DNA of 64,000 bases from Hymenobacter frigidus (GTDB lineage Bacteria > Bacteroidota > Bacteroidia > Cytophagales > Hymenobacteraceae). The notes under the pieces were generated by a model that had not been told where the DNA came from, made no database searches, and was given only the letters and a program-made list of their open reading frames with translations. The position numbers and the translations under genes were made by a program. Positions 57,709 to 64,000 of the stretch are shown here, piece by piece. The DNA lies in assembly GCF_014640435.1 (NCBI RefSeq), contig NZ_BMGY01000014.1:33683-97682 (forward strand), written 5' to 3'. Position 1 is the first letter of the stretch. The number at the start of each line of letters is the position of its first letter.

Positions 57709-59781
57709 CTACCAGATTTTGGAACGGTCGGCGGCGGCGCGCATCATGGTGTTGCCGTCCTGGCAGCCGAATGCTTTGTAGAACTCCGGCATGTTCATCA
57801 GCGGGCCGTTGGTGCGGAACTGCGCGGGCGAGTGCGGGTCGGTCTGCACCTGCTGGCGCAGGTACTCGGGCCGGGCATTGGTCCGCCAGATTTGAGCGTA
57901 GGCCAGGAAGAAGCGCTGCTCGGGCGTGAAGCCGTCGATTTTGGCCTGGGCCTTGGCCTGCGGGGTTTTCTCAAACGCCTGGTAGGCGATGGTGAGGCCA
58001 CCGAGGTCGGCCAGGTTTTCGCCCATGGTCAGCTTGCCGTTCACGTGCACCGAATCCAGCGGCATGAAGGCATCGTACTGCTTGCCCACGAGGGCCGCTT
58101 TGGCGTTGAATTTGTCGGCATCCTCCTTGGTCCACCAATCCTTCAGGTTGCCCTGCGAGTCGTACTGGCGGCCCTGGTCGTCGAAGCCGTGGGTCATTTC
58201 GTGGCCGATTACCGCGCCGATGCCGCCGTAGTTCACCGCGTCATCCGCCTTGGGGTCGTAGAACGGGGGCTGCAGAATGCCGGCCGGGAACACGATTTCG
58301 TTCATCGGCGGGTTGTAGTAGGCGTTCACCGTGGGCGGGGTCATGCCCCACTCGTTGCGGTCAATCGGCTTGCCGAAATGATTAATTTCTTCCTTGTTGG
58401 CCCACACGCGGGCGGCCAGCAGGTTGTTTAAGTAGCTCTCGCGGCTGATGTTCAGCGTCGAGTAATTCTTCCACTTATCAGGATAGCCGATTTTTACCAC
58501 GAAGGCGTTCAGCTTTTTGAGGGCTTCCTTTTTAGTGGCCGCGCTCATCCAGTCAGTGGCCTGAATGCGTTCGCCGTAGGCCACGCGCAGGTTCTCAATC
58601 ATCTGCTTGGCGCGCGTTTTGGCCGCGGGCGAGAAAGCCTTGTCTACGTAGAGCTGGCCGAAGGCCTCGCCCAGGGCGCGGTCGGTAGCGCCCAGCGTGC
58701 GCTTCCAGCGGGGCTGCTGCTTCTTGGCACCGCTCAGGGTTTGCGAGAAGCGGAAGGCTTCGTCGCCGTACGCCTTGGGCAGGGCGGCCGTCACGCTGCT
58801 CACCAAATGAAAGCGCAGGTACTGCTTCTGGTCGGCCACGGGCTCGTCCTTTAGCATGGCGCTCACTTCTTTCAGAAAATCGGGCTGGCCCACAATCACC
58901 TCCTTGGCCGCGCCCAGGCCACTTTCCTTCAGCATGAGGGGCAGCGCCAGGTTGGGGTAGGCGGCGTTGGCCTCGGCCAGCGTCATCTTGTTGTAGTTGG
59001 CGTAGGGGTCGCGCAGGTCCACGCGGGCCTTGCTGGCTTTGGCCAGGCGTGTTTCGATGCGCTGCACGATGGCGGCGTTGGTGCGCGCCACCGATTCGGC
59101 ATCGCCCAGCATCTTGAAGGTGTTCACCAGATACGTATCGTAGGCCGTGCGAATGGCTTTCGAGCGGGCGTCGTCCTTAAGGTAGTAGTCGCGGTCGGGC
59201 AGCGAGAGGCCGCCCTGGCCCATCTGAACTGCATATTGGGAGCTGATTTTCTCGTCCTGGCCCACGTACATGCCAAACCACACGCTGCCGGCTTGCGCCT
59301 TGGGGTCGGCCAGAAAGCGCTGCATCTCGCTCAGGTCCTTGATGGCCGCGATGCGACTCAGGTGGGGCTGCAGGTACTTCAGGCCGACGGTTTCGATGGC
59401 GGCCGAGTCCATGGCCGAGGCGTAGAAGTCGCCTACTTTCTGCATGTTTGAGCCCTTGGGGGCCTTGGCGGCGTTGCGGGCGGCATCGTTGAGGATGGCG
59501 CGAAGGGTGGCGTTGTTGTGGTCGGCCAGCTCGTTGAACGAGCCCCAGCGCGACTCAGCCGCCGGAATCGGGTTGTTTTTGAGCCAGTTGCCCGAGGCGT
59601 AGTGGAAGAAGTCTTCGCAGGGCTTCACCGAGGGGTCGATGTTGGCAATGTTGATGCCCACGCCTTTCTGGGGCGGCGTGGGGGCGGGCTTGTCGGGCGG
59701 GCCGGCCGCTACCGTAGCAGCCAGGCTGCCCAGACCGAGCACGGCCAGGCTAAGCTGCCGCGCAATGGAAGTTGAAAACAT
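57709..59781 (-). CDS. M13-family metallopeptidase (2)
   Basis: 690 residues, paralogue of the gene downstream. Signal peptide MFSTSIARQLSLAVLGLGSL... precedes a Pro-rich mature start. DPSVKPCEDFFHYASGNWLK, HEMTH at residues 527-531, ENLADLGG and the C-terminal CQDGNTMMR...IW are intact. Many blocks are identical between the two proteins, for example VVKIGYPDKWK and MSAATK. They are a tandem duplication separated by a palindromic repeat; substrate preference may differ. Confidence 0.95.
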   Translation of the reverse strand: MFSTSIARQLSLAVLGLGSLAATVAAGPPDKPAPTPPQKGVGINIANIDPSVKPCEDFFHYASGNWLKNNPIPAAESRWGSFNELADHNNATLRAILNDAARNAAKAPKGSNMQKVGDFYASAMDSAAIETVGLKYLQPHLSRIAAIKDLSEMQRFLADPKAQAGSVWFGMYVGQDEKISSQYAVQMGQGGLSLPDRDYYLKDDARSKAIRTAYDTYLVNTFKMLGDAESVARTNAAIVQRIETRLAKASKARVDLRDPYANYNKMTLAEANAAYPNLALPLMLKESGLGAAKEVIVGQPDFLKEVSAMLKDEPVADQKQYLRFHLVSSVTAALPKAYGDEAFRFSQTLSGAKKQQPRWKRTLGATDRALGEAFGQLYVDKAFSPAAKTRAKQMIENLRVAYGERIQATDWMSAATKKEALKKLNAFVVKIGYPDKWKNYSTLNISRESYLNNLLAARVWANKEEINHFGKPIDRNEWGMTPPTVNAYYNPPMNEIVFPAGILQPPFYDPKADDAVNYGGIGAVIGHEMTHGFDDQGRQYDSQGNLKDWWTKEDADKFNAKAALVGKQYDAFMPLDSVHVNGKLTMGENLADLGGLTIAYQAFEKTPQAKAQAKIDGFTPEQRFFLAYAQIWRTNARPEYLRQQVQTDPHSPAQFRTNGPLMNMPEFYKAFGCQDGNTMMRAAADRSKIW

Positions 59782-59921
59782 GAAGCGAATGTTGGGTTGG
59801 GAAATGATGCCGTGAAGTTACAGACACCCGGTATTAATTCCGGTTGCATAATCATCACCTGTTGTTACAATGCCGAGGGCTAAAGCAATTATCAAATGTC
59901 CCTTGCCCGTAACTTGCGCCC

Positions 59922-61289
59922 ATGCCGCTCTACAACCGCCGCCCCGAGCTTCAGCCCCCTCCTGCCCCGGCTCCCCTGGGCCTGACCGCACTACTGGGCT
60001 ACGTGCGCCAGGTCCTGACCCAGCAGCTGGCCGATTCCTACTGGGTGGTGGCTGAAGTAGCCGAAATTACCCTGCCGCGCTTTGCCAACGCGCACTGCTA
60101 CCTCACCCTCACCGAGCAAACCATCGACCCGCGCGGCACGCCCCTCAAGGCCCAGGCCCGTGCCACGCTCTGGAGCCAGCGCTACCAGCAATTGGCCCCC
60201 GCCTTTGAGCGCCAGACTGGCCAACCGTTGCGCCCCGGCCTCAAGCTGCTGCTGCGGGTGCAGGTGCGCTTTCACGAGCAGTACGGGCTGAGCCTCGACG
60301 TAGTGGCCATTGACCCCAGCTACACCGTGGGCGAGCTGGCCTTGCTACGGCTGAAAACCCTGCGCCTGCTGGAAGAAAAAGGCCTATTGGAACGCCAGAA
60401 GCAACTGGCCCTGCCCCTGGCTCCGCAGCGGCTGGCGGTTATTTCCTCGCCCACGGCGGCGGGCTTTCAGGACTTTGTGCAGCAACTGAAGGAAGCGCCG
60501 TATGATTTTGCCCTCACCCTGTTTCCGGCCACCATGCAGGGCGACGAGGCCCCCGCCAGCTTACGGGCGGCGCTGGACAGCGTGCGCGCCCGGCGCGGGC
60601 AGTTCGACGCCGTGGTGCTTATCCGGGGCGGGGGCAGCCGCACCGACTTGCTGGCGTTTGATGAATACGGCTTGGCGGCGGCCGTGGGGGCTTTTCCGCT
60701 GCCCGTGCTCACCGGTATTGGCCACGAGCGCGACGAAGCCGTGGTGGACCTCACCGCCCACCGCGCCCTGAAAACGCCCACCGCCGTCGCCGCTTTTCTG
60801 GTCGACCGCCTGGCCCGGCTTGAGGCTACCATTCTCGACCTGGGCGCGGGAGTAACGGCCCTGGCCCGCCGCCAGCTGCAGCAGCAGCACACCCGCCTCG
60901 ACCAGTTGAGCGGCCGGGGCCGCTACGCCGCCCACCGCCAGCTCGACACGGCCCGCACGGCCCTGCACGCCCGCGCCCGCCAGGCCACCCAAGCCCCCCG
61001 TGAGCAGCTGCGCCAGCTGGCCCAAGACCTGCTCCGGTTCCGGCACCAGCTGCCGCGGGCGGCGCGGCGGGCGCTGGCCCACGAGCAGCGCGGCCTGCGC
61101 CAGCGCGGCCGGGCGCTGCTCAAACGCTTTGCCCGCCACCACCGCCGCCGCCGCGAGACCGTGTTGCGCCACCGCTTCCGACTGCAGCTGGCCCTGGAGC
61201 GCCACCTGCACCGCCATGAGCTTCGCCTGCTTCAGTTGACGGCTGGCAATGAACAGTTAACCATTGGCAGACGCCCGCCGAACCCGTAG
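59922..61289 (+). CDS. xseA: Exodeoxyribonuclease VII large subunit
   Basis: 455 residues. N-terminal OB-fold (WVVAEVAEITLPRFANAHCY), then the catalytic domain with VISSPTAAGFQDFVQQL, IRGGGSRTDLLAFDEYGLAA and GIGHERDEAVVDLTAHRALK. A long Arg/Gln-rich coiled-coil C-terminus follows. With XseB it forms the processive single-strand exonuclease used in repair. The small subunit gene follows after 51 bases. It is divergent from the M13 gene. Confidence 0.96.
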   Translation: MPLYNRRPELQPPPAPAPLGLTALLGYVRQVLTQQLADSYWVVAEVAEITLPRFANAHCYLTLTEQTIDPRGTPLKAQARATLWSQRYQQLAPAFERQTGQPLRPGLKLLLRVQVRFHEQYGLSLDVVAIDPSYTVGELALLRLKTLRLLEEKGLLERQKQLALPLAPQRLAVISSPTAAGFQDFVQQLKEAPYDFALTLFPATMQGDEAPASLRAALDSVRARRGQFDAVVLIRGGGSRTDLLAFDEYGLAAAVGAFPLPVLTGIGHERDEAVVDLTAHRALKTPTAVAAFLVDRLARLEATILDLGAGVTALARRQLQQQHTRLDQLSGRGRYAAHRQLDTARTALHARARQATQAPREQLRQLAQDLLRFRHQLPRAARRALAHEQRGLRQRGRALLKRFARHHRRRRETVLRHRFRLQLALERHLHRHELRLLQLTAGNEQLTIGRRPPNP

Positions 61290-61340
61290 TCGATACTTCC
61301 GAAATACTCACTGATAATTGCTCACTGCTAACTGTTTAAG

Positions 61341-61637
61341 ATGACCTACCGCGAAGCCATTGAAGAACTCGAGACCATCCTGCGGGCCCTGGAGACCGAC
61401 GCCGTGGACGTAGACGACCTCACCACGCGCGTCGAGCGCTCGGCCGAACTGATTCGCCTCTGCCGCCACAAGCTGCGCCACGCCGAGGCGTCGCTTGACC
61501 GCGTGTTCGACACGCTGGATGAGGAAGACGAAGCCGACGAAGAAATGGAGGAAAAGGAGGAGAATGAGGAGAATGAGGAAGACGATACCAGCGAGCATGA
61601 CAACCTGCCCGGTGGAGCTGGCCGGGCTTGGCAATAG
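61341..61637 (+). CDS. xseB: Exodeoxyribonuclease VII small subunit with acidic tail
   Basis: 98 residues. The core helices are present: MTYREAIEELETILRALETD, LTTRVERSAELIRLCRHKLR, and HAEASLDRVFDTLDE. The last third is an added highly acidic tail of Glu/Asp/Asn (EADEEMEEKEENEENEEDD), longer than in most XseB. It partners XseA, whose gene lies just upstream. Confidence 0.92.
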   Translation: MTYREAIEELETILRALETDAVDVDDLTTRVERSAELIRLCRHKLRHAEASLDRVFDTLDEEDEADEEMEEKEENEENEEDDTSEHDNLPGGAGRAWQ

Positions 61638-61652
61638 TTTTTGAATGCGAAT

Positions 61653-61682
61653 ATTGTTGCAATCATTGTTTGCCTATATTTG
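61653..61682 (+). promoter_or_regulatory. Promoter of the 61735 gene
   Basis: ATTG at 61653-61656 and TATATTTG at 61675-61682 with an 18-base spacer, near the Bacteroidota consensus. The start point would be near 61688, about 47 bases before the ATG. Confidence 0.6.
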
Positions 61683-61734
61683 ACGCATCCATCCTACATA
61701 ATCTTCTTTTTTTCAACTTTCTTCTGCGTTACTC

Positions 61735-62091
61735 ATGCCATTTGACGGAACCGAAGGCACGGAAATCACCCTAATCGCTGCCGCCCAGCTAACCCAGAAT
61801 TACCGCGAGGCAAACCACAACCCAGAAACTATCCTGGGATGCTTTTTGGGCAAAAATATTCTTAACAAGCTTCTTGCCCAGCCCGGCTGTGAAGGCATTC
61901 GCTTTTACTACGGCCTCAGAGGAAACGCACCGGAGCTGGTGGCCGTGGGTGCCGACAGCGAAGAAAACGACCAACTAGGCGTCGTGTCGGGTGTTCAGTG
62001 CATCATCGCCGACGATGCCCCCAAGTGCCCGCCCAACTCCAGCCAAACCAACTCCCTCAATACTACCCCCCAGCAGCACGAAGTAAAGTAG
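61735..62091 (+). CDS. Small cytoplasmic protein, unknown
   Basis: 118 residues, no signal peptide or membrane helix. ITLIAAAQLTQNYREANHNP and ETILGCFLGKNILNKLLAQP then GCEGIRFYYGLR suggest a compact alpha/beta fold; the C-terminus is Ser/Asn/Gln-rich. It resembles orphan proteins common in Hymenobacter-type genomes, but I recognise no domain. It has its own promoter. The membrane protein gene that follows may share the transcript (43-base gap). Confidence 0.65.
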   Translation: MPFDGTEGTEITLIAAAQLTQNYREANHNPETILGCFLGKNILNKLLAQPGCEGIRFYYGLRGNAPELVAVGADSEENDQLGVVSGVQCIIADDAPKCPPNSSQTNSLNTTPQQHEVK

Positions 62092-62134
62092 GACCGCGCA
62101 CTGGTTCTTTCTCTCCTCACCTCATAGCCTTACC

Positions 62135-62869
62135 ATGCCCACTGCACCGCTAGTCCAGGTTATGCTGAAGATGGTAACTGTCCTGCAGTTAAGCATCTTG
62201 GTGCCGATGGTAGTGGTTTGGTTGCGAAAAAGCGAGTTCCTACCCGCTATAAAACTACTGAGTTGGTACGTGTATCTGTCGGCGTTCTGTGCACTGGGCG
62301 GCCATTATACCGAATATACACCCAATGCATTATTTATCATCGGCTTCAACCTAGGTAAAATCGCCCTGTTTGGGGCCGTGTACTACATGGTGCTGGAGTC
62401 AGCAAGGATGCGGCAGTTGGTGCTGATAACTACGCTGACGGCCGTGGCCGTCTGTATTGGACTCACGGGGATTGGACTCGTCACTAACTTCTTTGACATA
62501 GCTGTTACCGTGAGTCGGATGACGCAATCCACAGTACTAGCCGCTTTCGCGTTGGTCTACCTCGAACAACTGCTGGGCCGCGCCAATACAGTATCCCTTT
62601 CGCGCGACCCCATTTGGCTGTTGAGCGTGGGCCAACTATTGTATTCAGCCGGTACCGTCACGGCTTTCAGCCTGGATTATCTGTCGAAAACGCAGTATGA
62701 CCAAGCCCCCAAGTGGATATTCATTTCGATAATCGGAATTATTTTCAACGTATTCCTGACGTTGGCCTTTTTACGAGCCAAGACTGCTCCCCAGCAACCT
62801 GTTGGCAATAATGCTTCACCGGTCAACCAGTTCGCACAGAATTCGCACAGGTCTAGCTCAGTTTACTAG
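62135..62869 (+). CDS. Seven-helix membrane protein, unknown
   Basis: 244 residues with about seven hydrophobic helices (QLSILVPMVVVWL, LSWYVYLSAFCALGG, NALFIIGFNLGKIALFGAVY, LVLITTLTAVAVCIGLTGIG and others) and a polar C-terminal tail. This layout is common for sensory membrane modules placed upstream of NarL-type histidine kinase genes in Bacteroidota, and such a kinase gene follows at 63104. That link is an inference. Confidence 0.65.
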   Translation: MPTAPLVQVMLKMVTVLQLSILVPMVVVWLRKSEFLPAIKLLSWYVYLSAFCALGGHYTEYTPNALFIIGFNLGKIALFGAVYYMVLESARMRQLVLITTLTAVAVCIGLTGIGLVTNFFDIAVTVSRMTQSTVLAAFALVYLEQLLGRANTVSLSRDPIWLLSVGQLLYSAGTVTAFSLDYLSKTQYDQAPKWIFISIIGIIFNVFLTLAFLRAKTAPQQPVGNNASPVNQFAQNSHRSSSVY

Positions 62870-63103
62870 AAGGCTTTTGCCTTGCTTAAAACACTACAGG
62901 TGGCCCTCACCTTGAAGTCGCCTGAACTGTATGTTCGGGCTTTCGACTTTCGTGGCGGCCAGTTACGGGACAAGCGGTTGCGGCGAGAAACAGGAATGTT
63001 GTGCTTAATGTAGCTGACTTTGTCACTGGTTACGTATCGTTTTTGGCTTCCGTAGCTTGGGCATCTTTTTTTTTCGTGCTGCCCACCCACTTGCGGCCTT
63101 CAT

Positions 63104-63925
63104 GTGACCAATTTGCTGCCCTTGCTACTCCTCACTCCCACGCTGCTCCTGCTTGTGCTTGGACTGGTGTGGTTTGTGGTGCGCTACCAGCGGGGGCAGT
63201 TGCGGCAGCAGCAGGAGATGGCCCACATGCGGGAAACGGCTCAGCAACAAGCCCTGGCGGCGGCCCTGGTAGCTCAAGAAGACGAACGACAACGTATCGC
63301 GGCCGAATTGCACGACGGCGTGGGCACCATCCTGGCCTTGGCCAAGCTGCACCTCTACGCCCCGGGCCGCCAGGCCTCGCCCGAAGCCAGCGCCCTGATT
63401 GACCAAGCCGTGGCCGAGGTGCGGCGCATCTCGCGCAACCTGCAGCCCGCCACGCTCCAGCAGCTGGGCCTGGCGCAAGCGCTACGGGCCCTGGTGCAGG
63501 CCGTACCCACCGAAAATGGCCCGGAAGTGCGGCTGGAACAGGATGGAACCCTAAATCGGCTCATTCCGCCGCACGAGCTCATGGTTTATCGCATTGCCCA
63601 GGAGCTGCTCACCAACGGCCTGGTGCACGCCGAAGCCCGAAACATTGTGCTGCGCATAACCACCGTACCCGGCCTGCTCACCCTCACCTATTCCGACAAC
63701 GGCCAGGGTTTCAACCTAGCTGCCCTGGAAGAATTGCCGCCGCCCGGCCCCCACGGGCAGCCCGTGGGCATGGGCCTCATCAACCTGCGCAGCCGGGTAG
63801 CCGTGCTGGGCGGCCAATTGCATTATCATTCCGAGCCGGGCATCGGCACGCGCGTGGAGGCCGTGCTGCCCGTGACGCTGCTGCCAGCCGGCTCGCCGAC
63901 CCCTACTTTTTCGCTTAACTCATGA
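63104..63925 (+). CDS. NarL/HisKA_3-type sensor histidine kinase
   Basis: 273 residues. One membrane helix (LLPLLLLTPTLLLLVLGLVW) is followed by a short coiled coil, then the HisKA_3 box QEDERQRIAAELHDGVGTIL with the phospho-accepting His. The HATPase domain shows ELLTNGLVHA (N-box), YSDNGQGFN (D-box) and GMGLINLRSRVAVLGG. It has no large sensor domain. The start is GTG at 63104: the ATG at 63102 is in another frame and reads ATG-TGA. It overlaps the next gene by 4 bases. Confidence 0.9.
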   Translation: MTNLLPLLLLTPTLLLLVLGLVWFVVRYQRGQLRQQQEMAHMRETAQQQALAAALVAQEDERQRIAAELHDGVGTILALAKLHLYAPGRQASPEASALIDQAVAEVRRISRNLQPATLQQLGLAQALRALVQAVPTENGPEVRLEQDGTLNRLIPPHELMVYRIAQELLTNGLVHAEARNIVLRITTVPGLLTLTYSDNGQGFNLAALEELPPPGPHGQPVGMGLINLRSRVAVLGGQLHYHSEPGIGTRVEAVLPVTLLPAGSPTPTFSLNS

Positions 63926-64000
63926 CCCCCAACCCAGATGAACCGCACTATGCGGACGGGGAGTACATTTCGGTTCACCCCCCGCTTTACCCATGTCGCT
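63922..64000 (+). CDS. Start of the next gene, partial, probable response regulator
   Basis: ATG at 63922 overlaps the kinase stop (ATGA) and stays open to the window end (MTPNPDEPHYADGEYISVHP). No receiver-domain motif is reached. Another ATG lies at 63993 in a different frame. By position after a HisKA_3 kinase, a LuxR/NarL-type response regulator is expected, but the sequence does not show it. Confidence 0.4.
   Translation, partial: MTPNPDEPHYADGEYISVHPPLYPCR

Noticed and set aside
1..64000. Prophage, integrative element or secondary-metabolite cluster
   Set aside because: No integrase, structural phage genes, conjugation genes or assembly-line enzymes were seen; PhzF and ABM proteins occur alone.

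Overview
The window reads as a chromosomal segment of a GC-rich member of the Bacteroidota, most likely Hymenobacter or a close relative (Cytophagales). The reasons are: several secreted proteins end in type IX secretion (T9SS) sorting domains; several promoters fit the Bacteroidota -33 TTTG / -7 TAnnTTTG pattern; starts generally lack Shine-Dalgarno sequences; and arginine biosynthesis uses the acetyl/succinyl-ornithine transcarbamylase route. The genus is inferred from gene content; no search was run.

Layout. 1-2.7 kb holds a minus-strand iron-acquisition operon (DUF4856 lipoprotein, imelysin, start of an HTTM protein) behind a promoter flanked by two palindromic iron-box-like operators. 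2.7-14.2 kb is housekeeping and accessory: luciferase-like oxidoreductase, dienelactone hydrolase, SBF transporter, SDR, a small overlapping trio of unknown role, Fpg glycosylase, PhzF-like isomerase, M48 protease, MOSC protein. 14.2-23.5 kb carries three paralogous secreted DUF4394 proteins with T9SS tails; the second has three DUF4394 units, and the last two share near-identical 3' ends. 24.3-30 kb has a histone-deacetylase-like hydrolase, a J-domain protein, a TetR-hydrolase-monooxygenase operon, an orphan RecE-like nuclease and an EamA transporter. 30-33 kb has a T9SS protein with tandem repeats in its leader, followed by decayed outer-membrane genes.

33-42 kb is a complete divergent arginine cluster: argH-argE'-argB on the minus strand, and GNAT (argA-like)-argG-argC-argD-argF' on the plus strand. 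No argJ is present, which fits the linear acetylated (or succinylated) pathway: transcarbamylation of N-acyl-ornithine, then deacylation of N-acyl-citrulline. A tRNA-Lys follows. 42-55 kb mixes a BatE-like protein, MOSC and DUF2461 proteins, a deoxynucleoside kinase, GNAT and CDGSH proteins, a seven-bladed propeller T9SS protein broken by a nonsense codon, a protein with a possible kinase-like motif, acyl-CoA-binding protein, an amidohydrolase, a P1-nuclease/phospholipase-C-like enzyme and a cyclophilin lipoprotein. 55-61.7 kb has tandem M13 metallopeptidases and xseA-xseB. The window ends with a membrane protein, a NarL-type sensor kinase and the start of an overlapping gene.

The least expected content lies between genes. 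There is a dispersed long-palindrome family (at least eight copies, some containing other palindromes), a second CCCCTCTCC-type repeat that supplies the C-terminal tail of ArgD, and a 146-bp MITE-like element in two copies, one with a perfect 8-bp target duplication. No CRISPR array, rRNA, phage or complete insertion sequence was seen. I found no clear new multi-gene defence or biosynthetic system; the nested palindromes and the MITE are the best leads for something undescribed.
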